In this document: piece by piece, positions 15,020-24,520 of the stretch | Layout: every line of letters begins with the position of its first letter | How positions within the stretch are numbered: position 1 is the first letter of the stretch | From: Nocardia africana NBRC 100379 | Lineage (GTDB): Bacteria > Actinomycetota > Actinomycetes > Mycobacteriales > Mycobacteriaceae | Direction: 5' to 3' | Length of the DNA: 64,000 bases | NCBI RefSeq assembly: GCF_001612635.1 | Contig: NZ_BDAV01000006.1 | Coordinates: forward strand, 1 to 64,000 | Notes under the pieces: model-generated | Databases searched by the model: none | Told to the model about the DNA's origin: nothing | Seen by the model: the letters and a program-made list of their open reading frames with translations, nothing else | Position numbers and translations under genes: made by a program

Positions 15020-17905
15020 ATGACCACTGTCGAACCGCCCGATACCTTCGAGGTAGCCCCCGGCTCGATCGTGGTGGTCCGCGATGAGGAATGGCTGGTG
15101 ACCTCGGCCGAGCAGGGCTCCGATGGGTGGGTGCTGCGGGTGCGTGGGCTGTCGGAGCTGGTCGCCGACACCACCGCCACCTTCTACCGCAGTCTCGACG
15201 ACATCGAAGTCCTCGATCCGGCCAAGGCGCAGGTGGTCCCCGACGGTTCCTCCGGCTACCGCGACTCCCGGCTGTGGCTGGAGTCGCTGCTCCGCAAGAC
15301 ACCGTTCCCCTATGGCGATCAGACGCTGACGGTCTCGACCCGCATGCTCGCCGACTCCCTCGGCTATCAGCGTGCCGCGGTGGCGAAAGCTCTGGACCCG
15401 CAACATATTCGACCGAGAATCCTGCTGGCCGACGCCGTGGGCTTGGGTAAGACCCTCGAGATCGGCATGATCCTGTCCGAGTTGGTCAGACGCGGACGTG
15501 GCGAGCGCATCCTGATCGTCACCCCGCGCCACGTCCTCGAGCAGATGCAGCACGAACTGTGGTGCAGGTTCGCGCTGCCGTTCGTGCGTCTCGATTCGGC
15601 CGGCATTCAGAAGGTCCGGCAGAAACTGCCCGCGACCCGCAACCCGTTCACCTACTACAAGCGCGCGATCATCTCGATCGACACCCTAAAAAGCCCCCGC
15701 TACAAGGCACATCTGGAACGCCAGCACTGGGATGCGGTGGTGATCGACGAGTCGCACAACCTCACCAACGTCGGCACGCTCAACAACGAGCTGGCTCGCA
15801 TCCTCGCGCCGAACACCGAGGCGCTGATCTTGGCGTCGGCGACTCCGCACAACGGGCGCGAGGAGTCCTTCGCCGAACTGCTGCGTCTGCTGGACCCCAC
15901 CGCGGTCCCGGCCGACGGTTCGTTCACCAAGGACGACGTGCAATCACTGCTGATCCGCCGACATCGCCATCATTCCGAGGTAGCCGCGGAAGTCGGTAGC
16001 GACTGGGCCGAACGCGCCGAGCCGGTGCACCGTCTGGTGACGCCCTCACCCGTGGAAGAGCTGGTGGCGCAGGAGCTTTCGCAGGTATGGCTCCATCCCG
16101 AGTCTGGCCGCTCGCCGTACTCGGGTGAAACGAAGGCATTGTTCCCATGGACCTTGGCGAAGGCATTCCTGTCCTCCCCCGCGGCCCTCGGCGAATCGAT
16201 CAACCAGCGCCGCAACAAACTCCGGGAGAACGGCGGCCCGCACACCCCCGAGCAGCGCGCCGAGCTGGAAGCATTGAACCGGCTCGCCGATCTCAACGAC
16301 AAGGCCTTCACCGAATCCGCCGGCAAGCAAGCAGCCCTCGTCGATCGTCTGCGCGAAATCGGAGTCGGTCCGAAATCCGACACGCGCGCAGTGGTTTTCG
16401 CCGAGCGCGTGGCGACCTTGAAATGGCTCACCGACCTGCTGCCCACGGCACTGGGCCTGAAGCCCGAGGCGGTCGCGATGCTGCACGGCGGCCTCTCCGA
16501 CGTGGAGCAGCAGCAGATCGTCGACAGCTTCAAACTGGAGACCTCGCCGATCCGCGTGCTGGTCACCGGCGACGTGGCTTCCGAAGGCGTGAACCTGCAC
16601 GCACAATGTCACCACCTCATCCACTACGACATTCCGTGGTCGCTGATCCGCATCGAACAGCGCAATGGCCGTATCGACCGCTACGGCCAGAAGCATCCGC
16701 CGGTGATCTCGTCGCTGATTCTGGAGCCCTCGGATCCGGAGTTCTCCGGCGATCTGCGGGTGCTGTCACGTCTGCTGGAACGCGAGAATCAGGCGCACGG
16801 CACCCTCGGTGATGTGGCGTCGCTGATGGGCAAACACAGTGTGGGGGAAGAGGAATCGGCGATCCGTGACGTGCTGGCCGGGAAGTCCAGCTTGGACGAG
16901 ACGGTCCGCGACATCGAGCAGGTGGCCGAAGGGAACGATCTCGACGCCTTCTTCGCCCAATTCGATCTGACCGACGACGAACCCGAAACCCTCCCCGAGG
17001 AACCGCGCCACAGCCTGTACGCCGATGACATCAGCTTCCTGGACGAGGCGTTGCGTGCCGCATTTCACGACGTCCCGCACGCGGACCCGGCCGCCGGTGG
17101 CGTCGGCTGGACGCGGCACACCAATCACGGCATCGCCGAGTTGATTCCGCCCCGCGATCTCAAGCAGCGGCTGGGCCAGCTGCCGCAGAACTATCTCACC
17201 GACGGCCGCGTGCTGGAACGGTTGAAGCTCGCCACCTCCCCCGCCGTCGGAGACGCTCAATTGCGTGCGGCGCGAGAAGGCAAGGGCGTCAACGACACAA
17301 CGTGGCCGGAGGCGCATTTCCTCGGCCCGCTGCACCCGGTCCTGGACTGGGCGAGTGATCGCGCGTTGAGCGCCTTGGGGCGCAACCAGATCTTCGCCAT
17401 CCGCGGCGGGGTCGACGCGGTGACCGTGCTGCTGATGGGCACCCTGATGAACCGGCGCGGCCAGCTCGTCTCCCGAGTCTTCTCGACCGCCGAATTCCCC
17501 AACCCTGCCAACCCGACCTTCTGCCTGGTGGAACCGATCGAGGATCTGAACTTCCTGACCACCGACACCGGCCTGCGGCCCGGCACCTCGAATCCGGGGC
17601 CACTCCAGGACCTCGAAGAACTGCAACCCCTCATCCCGGTGGCGGTCCGTGAGGCGGCCCAGTCGATGAAGGTGGTTCTCGATGAGCAGAAGGCCTCCGC
17701 GCAGGAGCGCCTGAACGCCTGGCGGCAGCGCGCCGACCGCTGGCACGCCGGAGCCGAACAGCTGGAGCTGTTCAGCGGCCAGAAGAAGAAGGTCGAGAAG
17801 CTGTCGCAGCGCATCCTCGAGGAACAGCGTCTCGCCGAGTCCCTCGCTCCCACACAGCAGTTGGTGCGTCCCCTGCTCGTGATCGTCCCCGAAAAGGATC
17901 AGTGA
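15020..17905 (+). CDS. SNF2/RapA-like helicase, DrmD-type
   Basis: Protein of 961 residues. An N-terminal beta domain (residues 1-75) precedes a superfamily 2 SNF2-like motor: Walker A in LLADAVGLGKTLEIGMIL, motif II VVIDESHNLTN, motif III ASATPHNG, and in lobe 2 VAMLHGGLSDVEQQQIVDSF, VTGDVASEGVNL and IRIEQRNGRIDRYGQ. The last about 300 residues include a charged helix (QKKKVEKLSQRILEEQRLAE). Known: DISARM class 1 contains DrmD, an SNF2-like helicase next to the adenine methylase DrmMI. The next gene overlaps by four bases and encodes such a methylase. Inferred: an ATP-driven DNA translocase in a DISARM-like or related restriction system. DrmA, DrmB and DrmC are not adjacent, so the assignment is partial. 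Confidence 0.85.
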   Translation: MTTVEPPDTFEVAPGSIVVVRDEEWLVTSAEQGSDGWVLRVRGLSELVADTTATFYRSLDDIEVLDPAKAQVVPDGSSGYRDSRLWLESLLRKTPFPYGDQTLTVSTRMLADSLGYQRAAVAKALDPQHIRPRILLADAVGLGKTLEIGMILSELVRRGRGERILIVTPRHVLEQMQHELWCRFALPFVRLDSAGIQKVRQKLPATRNPFTYYKRAIISIDTLKSPRYKAHLERQHWDAVVIDESHNLTNVGTLNNELARILAPNTEALILASATPHNGREESFAELLRLLDPTAVPADGSFTKDDVQSLLIRRHRHHSEVAAEVGSDWAERAEPVHRLVTPSPVEELVAQELSQVWLHPESGRSPYSGETKALFPWTLAKAFLSSPAALGESINQRRNKLRENGGPHTPEQRAELEALNRLADLNDKAFTESAGKQAALVDRLREIGVGPKSDTRAVVFAERVATLKWLTDLLPTALGLKPEAVAMLHGGLSDVEQQQIVDSFKLETSPIRVLVTGDVASEGVNLHAQCHHLIHYDIPWSLIRIEQRNGRIDRYGQKHPPVISSLILEPSDPEFSGDLRVLSRLLERENQAHGTLGDVASLMGKHSVGEEESAIRDVLAGKSSLDETVRDIEQVAEGNDLDAFFAQFDLTDDEPETLPEEPRHSLYADDISFLDEALRAAFHDVPHADPAAGGVGWTRHTNHGIAELIPPRDLKQRLGQLPQNYLTDGRVLERLKLATSPAVGDAQLRAAREGKGVNDTTWPEAHFLGPLHPVLDWASDRALSALGRNQIFAIRGGVDAVTVLLMGTLMNRRGQLVSRVFSTAEFPNPANPTFCLVEPIEDLNFLTTDTGLRPGTSNPGPLQDLEELQPLIPVAVREAAQSMKVVLDEQKASAQERLNAWRQRADRWHAGAEQLELFSGQKKKVEKLSQRILEEQRLAESLAPTQQLVRPLLVIVPEKDQ

Positions 17906-20900
17906 CCATGCCCTCTTTCGATTCCATCGTCGTCGGCGAGGATTGGATCAGCGAGCACTACTTCACCACCGATTCGGTGAAGGAGTCCTTCCACGGCAAG
18001 GTCCTGGAGCTGCGCAAAACTTGGGACGCCGAGGCCAAGGAGGGCCGGCCAACTGTCCGCAGCACCCTGCTCGCGGCCGCCCGCGACCTGCAAACCGCAC
18101 TGGCCGCCCTCGCCGAGGACCCCGACGCCGCCCCCAAGGCCCACGCCCAGGTCCGCGCCGCCTTCGGCTACCAAGGTGAACTCACCCCGTTCACCGCCGA
18201 GCGCGCCGGCTCCGAACTGGAAATCCCCGACGGCCAGCTACCCGACATCTCCGATGTGCTGTTTCTGCAAGCCAACCCGGTCAACTCCCTGGAGGATCTG
18301 CTGGCGCCGGAAACCGGCCTGCTGATCACCCCGGCCACCGAGGACGGCAAACCGATCGAGTCGGCCTCGAAGGCAGTATCGGCCGCCTTCCGCTCCGACA
18401 CTCCCCCCGCCTTCGCGGTGGTCCAAGCCGGCCAATGGCTGCTTCTCGCCGAGGCCGAACGCTGGGCCGAAGGCCGCTACTTGGCCGTGGACCTGCTGGT
18501 CGTGGTCGAACGCCGCCACGAGGCCCGGGGCGGCGAAATCGACCGCGCCGCAGCCATCTTCGGCTACCAATCCCTGAAGGCCGACGCCGACGGCAGCATC
18601 TGGTGGACCGGCGTCCTCGAAGATTCCGTCAAACACACCGTCGGCGTCTCCAAGGACCTCCGCGAAGGCATCCGGCTCTCCATCGAAATCATCGCCAACG
18701 AGGTGGTGCGGCGACGCCGTGAGCGTGAGCTCACGATGGACGGCATCGACGGCAACGAACTGGCCAAACACTCGCTGCGGTTCCTGTATCGAATCCTGTT
18801 CCTGCTGTATGCGGAAGCCTCGCCGGAGATGCAGGTGCTCCCGACCGGTGCCGCGGAATATGAAGAGGGATACGGCCTCGACCGGCTGCGCGAACTCACC
18901 CTCACCGAACTGGTCTCCCACCGCGCCCGCAACGGGACGCATCTGTACGACTCGCTGAAGAAGCTGTTCGACCTAGTTGATCGCGGTCATACACCCGCCG
19001 TGCGGGAGAACGTTCTCGACGATCCGGCTCCGGGTCTCGAATTCAACCCGCTGCGCGCGGACCTGTTCTCCCCCAAGGCAACCGCGCTCATCGACGCGGT
19101 GGGCCTCGGCAACGAAGCCACCCAACGCGTGCTGGAACACCTGCTGCTCACGAAGGAGTCGAAAGGCCGCAAGGGCGGCGACCGCGGTTTCATCAGCTAC
19201 GCCGAACTCGGCATCAACCAGCTCGGGGCGGTGTATGAGGGTCTGATGTCGTACACCGGGTTCTTCGCGGAGGAGGACCTGTACGAGGTCGCTAAGAACG
19301 GTGACCCGGAGAAGGGGTCGTGGGTAGTTCCCGTCGGCCGCGCTGACCACCTCTCCGAATCCGATTTCGTCCGCGCTGAAGATCCGGATACGCATGAGCT
19401 GAAGCCGGTGATCCACCGCGAGGGCACCTTTGTCTTCCGCCTCGCCGGCCGGGAGCGGCAGCAGTCGGCGTCGTACTACACGCCTGAGGTACTGACGAAA
19501 TTTGTTGTGTCGCAAGCGTTGGAGGAACTTCTCGACCAGAACGACACTCGCACGACCGCCGACGAGATCCTTCAGCTCACTATCTGCGAGCCGGCTCTCG
19601 GGTCCGGCGCGTTCGCCATCGAGGCTGTGCGGCAGCTGGCCGGTGAATATCTGACGCGGAAACAGGAAGAGCTCGGGGAGCTGATCGAGGCGGATCAGTA
19701 TCCGGTTGAGCTCCAGAAGGTGAAGGCGCACATCGCCCTTCACCAGGTATACGGAGTCGACCTCAATGCAACCGCTGTCGAGCTGGCCGAAATCTCGCTG
19801 TGGTTGGACACGATGGTCGCCGGCCTACAGGCCCCCTGGTTTGGCCTGCACCTGCGCCGCGGCAACTCTTTGATCGGCGCCCGTCGCGCGGTATACATGC
19901 CGAACGAACTCGCCAAGAAGGCATGGCTCAAGTCCGTCCCCAAAGACGTGCCGCTCGGTACCGAGATCGGTGCGGGCATCCACCACTTCCTGCTCCCCTC
20001 CGAGGGCTGGGGCGCCGTGGTCGATACCATCGAAGCCAAGACCTACGCACCCGACCAACGCGAAGCCCTTCGGTTGTGGCGCAACGCGATTCGCACGACG
20101 CCCGCGAAAGACCAAGTCGGCAGGTTGCAGGGCCTCGCGCAACGCGTGGAGACCCTATGGGAATTCGCCCAACGCCGCCTGACCATCGCGGAATCCGAGA
20201 TCCGGCGCGACATCCAGTTGTGGGGTTCCGAGCCCTCGCCCCACACGCCAGCCGTCACCCGGGAACAGATCGAAACCGTCCTCAATGACCCCGGCGGCGT
20301 CTTTCAGCGGCTGCGACGAGCAATGGACGCCTGGTGCGCATTGTGGTCCTGGCCGCTCACCACCGAGATCGCCCCGCCCTCATGGGACTCCTGGATCGGC
20401 GGAATGGAAGCAATCCTCGGCCAGGTCCCCCACGGCAAAACTCCGAACGTGCCCAAACACAAAGCACTGTCCGCGAACCAGATGAACTTCGGCTGCGACC
20501 TTGACTGGAACGGCCTCGATCAGGCCGAAGAAGTGGACCTCTCCTTCGCCGGCGCCCGGCCAATCGAGACTGTGCTCGATCGCTACCCGTGGCTCACCGT
20601 CGCCGCCGATATCGCCAAGCGGGACGGCTACTTTCATTGGGAACTCCACTTCGCGCCCGTGTTTGCGCGGGGTGGTTTCGATCTTCAAGTCGGTAACCCG
20701 CCATGGGTACGACCGGATTGGGATGAAGCCGGGGTGCTGGCAGAATTCGATCCCTGGTGGAGTTTGGCCCACAAGCCCTCGGAGCGGGCGAAGGAGGCGA
20801 AATTGGCAAATGCAGTCGCCAATCCGTTAATCCGATCAACACTCCTCGAAGAACGCGCCGACCAGGCAGGTCAAAGCCAGCATCTTATCTCAAGCGTCGA

Positions 20901-22524
20901 CCGACCAGTTCTAGCTGGAAGGGCAGACCTATTTCGCTGCTTCATCGAAAGAATATGGCGGTCGTCGTCTCTGCGCGGAATTTCCTCCTTGATCCATCCC
21001 GAGGGACATTTCACTGATACCCGGGCAACTGCTCTTCGTAGCGCCAGCTACAGGCGCTTGAAACGCCACTGGCAATTTCGAAACGAGCTGTTATTGTTTT
21101 CCGAAGTCGACAACAATAAGCAATTCGGGGTGCATGTTTACGGTGAAGAGTCCGCAGTAGATTTCCTACATGGCTCAGCTTTATACCACCCCGAAGTCGT
21201 CGTCCGGTCGCTTCTACATAACGGCGACGGCCCCATGCCCGGCGTAAAGGATCCCGATGGATACTGGGACCTCCGACCTCACGCGCACAGGATAATCAGA
21301 GTTGATAAAATTGAACTTGCCAAGTGGGCAAATCTTATAGACGAGCCCGACACGCCAGCAGCCGAAGCTCACATGCTCTATCTCGTAAACAAGGCAAGTT
21401 CAGACGTCATAGACAAAATTTCTGCTGCTCCCAACATTATCGGGTCCGGATTCAGGTGGACAACAGGGTGGATCGAAACCACCGCCCGCCGACTCGGATA
21501 TTTCGAGTCCCGCTCTGCGATACCTGAGGCCTGGTCCAGTGTAATTCTTCAGGGTCCTCATCTAAACGTGGCCTGCGCAGTTCATCAGCAGGCTAATCCC
21601 ACGATGCGAAGCCAGAACGACTATTCAAACATCGACTTAACTGCCATTCCCGAGACGTTCATACCCAGGACAAACTATCAGCCCTGCCGGCCAGAAACCG
21701 AGTATCTCGCCGGCTATCCGCAATGGGAAGAAATCCCGAGTTCAGCGTTCTTCAGAATAGCGTGGCGCGAATACAGCAACATCGGGCATGTTAGAACGTT
21801 AAAATCCGCTCTCCTCCCCCCTGGTCCTACTCATGTTCACGCAATTCACACTTTAGCTCTGCCGGAGGATCATAGGAGCCTGGTAGTACTCGCAGGCACA
21901 AGCCACTCGATCGTTGTGGACTTCATGATCAAAGTCATCGGTAGCGCACACATTAAGCCCTCAACCTGGCTGCAACTCCCATTCCTCAAAGGACACCTAC
22001 TCGAACCCCAATTGATCCTCCGAACGCTGCGCCTCAACTGTCTAATTTCACCCTTTGCACCACTCTGGGAAGAGTTGTATTCCGAAATCTGGAAACAAGA
22101 CTCCTGGGTCCCCGGCATCGCAACCACATATGCGGGAAAACCAGAACTCGGCGCAGTAGGCTCAGACTGGAGCTGGCGCACCCCACTTCGCACGGATGCC
22201 GACCGCCGACAAGCCCTCGTCGAGATCGACGCCATAGTCGCCGTCATGCTCGGCATAACCGCCGAAGAACTCCTAACCATCTACCGAACCCAATTCCCTG
22301 TTCTCCAAAAATACGAACGGGAAGCCCTCTACGACGCCACTGGCCGCCAACTCCCCACCAAACTAGCCTCCGATTACCGCAAAAGGGGCGGCCTCTCCCC
22401 GTCCGATCTATCCATCGACGGGATCATCTACGAGGAACCGATCAAAGGTGCTGACCGTGAACAAGATATGCGCCGAGCGCACGAATACTTTTCAGCGCGG
22501 GCAAATTCAGCCGATACTATCTGA
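17902..22524 (+). CDS. Large N6-adenine DNA methylase, DrmMI/Eco57I-like
   Basis: Protein of 1540 residues; GTG 17902 overlaps the helicase stop (GTGA), with ATG 17908 as an alternative start. A helical N-terminal region (1-500) leads into the methylase: GRERQQSASYYTPEVLTKFV, motif I ICEPALGSGAFAIEAV, VYGVDLNATAVELAEISLWL, and motif IV VGNPPWVRPDWDE at about residue 932. The rest (about 960-1540) should hold target recognition and a C-terminal helical domain (DAIVAVMLGITAEELLTIYR). It should modify host DNA at adenine so that the partner helicase system ignores self. Odd: base composition drops from about 20.8 kb to the 3' end, so the recognition part may have been replaced by recombination. 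A type IIG-like or BREX PglX-like function is the alternative. Confidence 0.87.
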   Translation: MTMPSFDSIVVGEDWISEHYFTTDSVKESFHGKVLELRKTWDAEAKEGRPTVRSTLLAAARDLQTALAALAEDPDAAPKAHAQVRAAFGYQGELTPFTAERAGSELEIPDGQLPDISDVLFLQANPVNSLEDLLAPETGLLITPATEDGKPIESASKAVSAAFRSDTPPAFAVVQAGQWLLLAEAERWAEGRYLAVDLLVVVERRHEARGGEIDRAAAIFGYQSLKADADGSIWWTGVLEDSVKHTVGVSKDLREGIRLSIEIIANEVVRRRRERELTMDGIDGNELAKHSLRFLYRILFLLYAEASPEMQVLPTGAAEYEEGYGLDRLRELTLTELVSHRARNGTHLYDSLKKLFDLVDRGHTPAVRENVLDDPAPGLEFNPLRADLFSPKATALIDAVGLGNEATQRVLEHLLLTKESKGRKGGDRGFISYAELGINQLGAVYEGLMSYTGFFAEEDLYEVAKNGDPEKGSWVVPVGRADHLSESDFVRAEDPDTHELKPVIHREGTFVFRLAGRERQQSASYYTPEVLTKFVVSQALEELLDQNDTRTTADEILQLTICEPALGSGAFAIEAVRQLAGEYLTRKQEELGELIEADQYPVELQKVKAHIALHQVYGVDLNATAVELAEISLWLDTMVAGLQAPWFGLHLRRGNSLIGARRAVYMPNELAKKAWLKSVPKDVPLGTEIGAGIHHFLLPSEGWGAVVDTIEAKTYAPDQREALRLWRNAIRTTPAKDQVGRLQGLAQRVETLWEFAQRRLTIAESEIRRDIQLWGSEPSPHTPAVTREQIETVLNDPGGVFQRLRRAMDAWCALWSWPLTTEIAPPSWDSWIGGMEAILGQVPHGKTPNVPKHKALSANQMNFGCDLDWNGLDQAEEVDLSFAGARPIETVLDRYPWLTVAADIAKRDGYFHWELHFAPVFARGGFDLQVGNPPWVRPDWDEAGVLAEFDPWWSLAHKPSERAKEAKLANAVANPLIRSTLLEERADQAGQSQHLISSVDRPVLAGRADLFRCFIERIWRSSSLRGISSLIHPEGHFTDTRATALRSASYRRLKRHWQFRNELLLFSEVDNNKQFGVHVYGEESAVDFLHGSALYHPEVVVRSLLHNGDGPMPGVKDPDGYWDLRPHAHRIIRVDKIELAKWANLIDEPDTPAAEAHMLYLVNKASSDVIDKISAAPNIIGSGFRWTTGWIETTARRLGYFESRSAIPEAWSSVILQGPHLNVACAVHQQANPTMRSQNDYSNIDLTAIPETFIPRTNYQPCRPETEYLAGYPQWEEIPSSAFFRIAWREYSNIGHVRTLKSALLPPGPTHVHAIHTLALPEDHRSLVVLAGTSHSIVVDFMIKVIGSAHIKPSTWLQLPFLKGHLLEPQLILRTLRLNCLISPFAPLWEELYSEIWKQDSWVPGIATTYAGKPELGAVGSDWSWRTPLRTDADRRQALVEIDAIVAVMLGITAEELLTIYRTQFPVLQKYEREALYDATGRQLPTKLASDYRKRGGLSPSDLSIDGIIYEEPIKGADREQDMRRAHEYFSARANSADTI

Positions 22525-22692
22525 CAGCAATTCTGCGCAACTTCAATAGGTCCCAAACTTGCCATTAATACAAATGACAGATACAAGAGACCGGGATAGG
22601 CAGTCAAAATCACCGACCGAACGCCGACGAGGCTGTCCCTCGCTACACTCTCTCACAACAACCCAGATGATCGGCACGGACCACCTGCGCTT

Positions 22693-22723
22693 TTGTCAAC
22701 GTGTCAGTGGCAAACCGTATGCT
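22693..22723 (+). promoter_or_regulatory. Promoter for a leaderless HAD-gene transcript
   Basis: TATGCT (22718-22723) lies eight bases before the ATG at 22732, so transcription would begin at or within a base or two of the start codon, with no room for a ribosome site. A TTGTCA box is at 22693-22698, but the 19-base spacer is long. Leaderless messages of this form are common in actinomycetes. Confidence 0.5.
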
Positions 22724-22731
22724 CCCTCTCC

Positions 22732-23610
22732 ATGGCCACACCTAATCGTCGTCTCCTGATCACGGACCTGGACAACACACTCTGGGACTGGTTTCATGCC
22801 TGGTACGAGGCCTACTCTGTGTTAATTACCGAGGTGTCAAGAAAGAGTGGCCTGTCGGAAGACAAGCTTGAAAGTGAGATCCGCACGGTACATCAGCGCC
22901 GAGGTACAAGCGAATACTCAAACCTACTCGACGAGATTCCTTCCTTGGTAGCTGCCGCGGCACCTACAGCTCCCCACAGGCAGTATAAAGAAGCACTCCA
23001 CAGCTTCCGATCTCGGCGAAAAATCGAGACCAGACTGTACCCGCGTGTCCTGGACACGTTGATCAATCTTCGATCGCACGGTATCACTATTGCCGGATAC
23101 ACCGAGTCCCAAGCGTTCTGGACTGCCTGGCGTATTAAGCACACCGGGCTTGACGGCATTATCGATACTCTGTATTCCGCCGAGGATCACGATCTTCCCG
23201 AGGGGATGAGCATCACCGATCTCCGGACGGGATATATCGACAAGGACAGTTACGACCTCAAGAAGACCACTCACCGGCATACCCCGAAGGGCGCAACCAA
23301 GCCGAGCCCGGCTATCCTTCGGTCCATTCTCGATGACCAAGGCGCATCGCCGCACGAAGCCGTGTACATCGGCGATAGCCTTATGAAGGATATCGCAATG
23401 GCCCAGGCAGTCGACGGGGTGCTGGATGTCCATGCCAAGTACGGCGAAGCGCAGAATCGGCCAGAGTACGACTTGCTCCGCCGCGTCACCCATTGGAAAG
23501 ACGAGGATGTGGAACGCGAGCGACAGCTTTCAGCTCGACGAGGATCGGTCCGCCCTTCACTTGTGTGCGCTCACAGCTTCAACGAGGTGCTGCAAGCCTT
23601 CGAGGCTTGA
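22732..23610 (+). CDS. HAD-superfamily phosphatase
   Basis: 292 residues from ATG 22732. The haloacid-dehalogenase-fold core is complete: motif I LLITDLDNTLWDW (nucleophile Asp and acid/base Asp), motif II TIAGYTES, a motif III lysine in the region of HTPKGATKPSP, and motif IV VYIGDSLMKDIAMAQ. A helical cap lies between motifs I and II. Substrate unknown; soluble nucleotides or sugar phosphates are typical. It is followed after 19 bases by a membrane protein gene, making a two-gene unit inside the island. Inferred: the pair may be an enzyme with a membrane effector, but no known system with this exact composition comes to mind. Confidence 0.88.
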   Translation: MATPNRRLLITDLDNTLWDWFHAWYEAYSVLITEVSRKSGLSEDKLESEIRTVHQRRGTSEYSNLLDEIPSLVAAAAPTAPHRQYKEALHSFRSRRKIETRLYPRVLDTLINLRSHGITIAGYTESQAFWTAWRIKHTGLDGIIDTLYSAEDHDLPEGMSITDLRTGYIDKDSYDLKKTTHRHTPKGATKPSPAILRSILDDQGASPHEAVYIGDSLMKDIAMAQAVDGVLDVHAKYGEAQNRPEYDLLRRVTHWKDEDVERERQLSARRGSVRPSLVCAHSFNEVLQAFEA

Positions 23611-23629
23611 CTCGCGCTATCGTTTAGGT

Positions 23630-24382
23630 GTGCCCGATGATTCTTCAGCCACTGCCTCCTCCCCTGATTCCGACGCTCAGCCACCCGAGAGACTCAAACT
23701 CGCAGAACAAGTCGGCTTTTATATCGACATATGGAAGAAGTCTGTTGACGTACAGCAACACTTCAACGACATACAGTGGCGCATCCGCGGTCTCGCCCTC
23801 ACCGTGGCGACGTTCACGCTTGGCGCAGCTGGCATCGCTGCGAAAGATAGTACGCGCATCGGTATAATCAGCCTCGGCGCACTCATTGCAGCCGTTGGAC
23901 TGCTACTATGGTATGCATTCTATTTCGTCGATCGCTACTGGTATCACGTTTTCCTGAAGTCATCTGTGTCCCAGGGGCTTGAGCTTGAGCATGCGATCGC
24001 AGATTTTCTACCCAAAGCTCAGCTTACGGAAAAAATCAAGTCCGACAGCAGCAGCGTTTACCCAGGGGCCTTCGCTAATCGCACATTTCGTCTCGGGTTG
24101 TTCCTGAAACTCCCGCTGAAGGCGCTCGGAGAGGAGTCCACAATGGACTCCACCCGGCGGCTCAGTTGGTTCTACGTGGTTGGATCGATCCCATTCCTAG
24201 CGGTGGCCATGGTGCTGCAAACCAGCGCTATAGTCGCAGTCGCCAGCGAAACCCCGTCACCTACTGTAAAGGCAGTCCCTCAAAAGCCAAAAGATGAGAC
24301 GCCGGCCGTACCGGTTTCGTCGGCCACTGATACGCCATCCTCGACTTCCCCTGTTGCCGGGACTCCCGCACCACGTCGATGA
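23630..24382 (+). CDS. Multi-pass membrane protein paired with the HAD gene
   Basis: 250 residues from GTG 23630; the codons further upstream overlap the HAD gene. A soluble N-terminal helix (LAEQVGFYIDIWKKSVDVQQ, HFNDIQWRIRG) leads into two close membrane helices (LALTVATFTLGAAGIAA and IISLGALIAAVGLLLWYAFY), a DRYWYHVFLK amphipathic segment, a cytoplasmic domain, a third membrane helix (FYVVGSIPFLAVAMVL) and a Pro/Ser/Thr-rich tail. The HFND...IR...2TM layout recalls two-helix membrane effectors in bacterial defence loci. Inferred: possible membrane-perturbing effector controlled by the HAD enzyme. The start codon is uncertain; only AGG precedes it. Confidence 0.75.
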   Translation: MPDDSSATASSPDSDAQPPERLKLAEQVGFYIDIWKKSVDVQQHFNDIQWRIRGLALTVATFTLGAAGIAAKDSTRIGIISLGALIAAVGLLLWYAFYFVDRYWYHVFLKSSVSQGLELEHAIADFLPKAQLTEKIKSDSSSVYPGAFANRTFRLGLFLKLPLKALGEESTMDSTRRLSWFYVVGSIPFLAVAMVLQTSAIVAVASETPSPTVKAVPQKPKDETPAVPVSSATDTPSSTSPVAGTPAPRR

Positions 24383-24520
24383 TGTGACGATGCCATTACT
24401 AGGAAGGTTTTGATCCTGACGGAAGCGGTCGTCTGCGAGGATATACCATCCAGCTCAGACAGATTGTGGACTATCGGTGATGACGTGGCGCAGTCCTGCG
24501 ATAGCAGGCAGATAAGGCGG

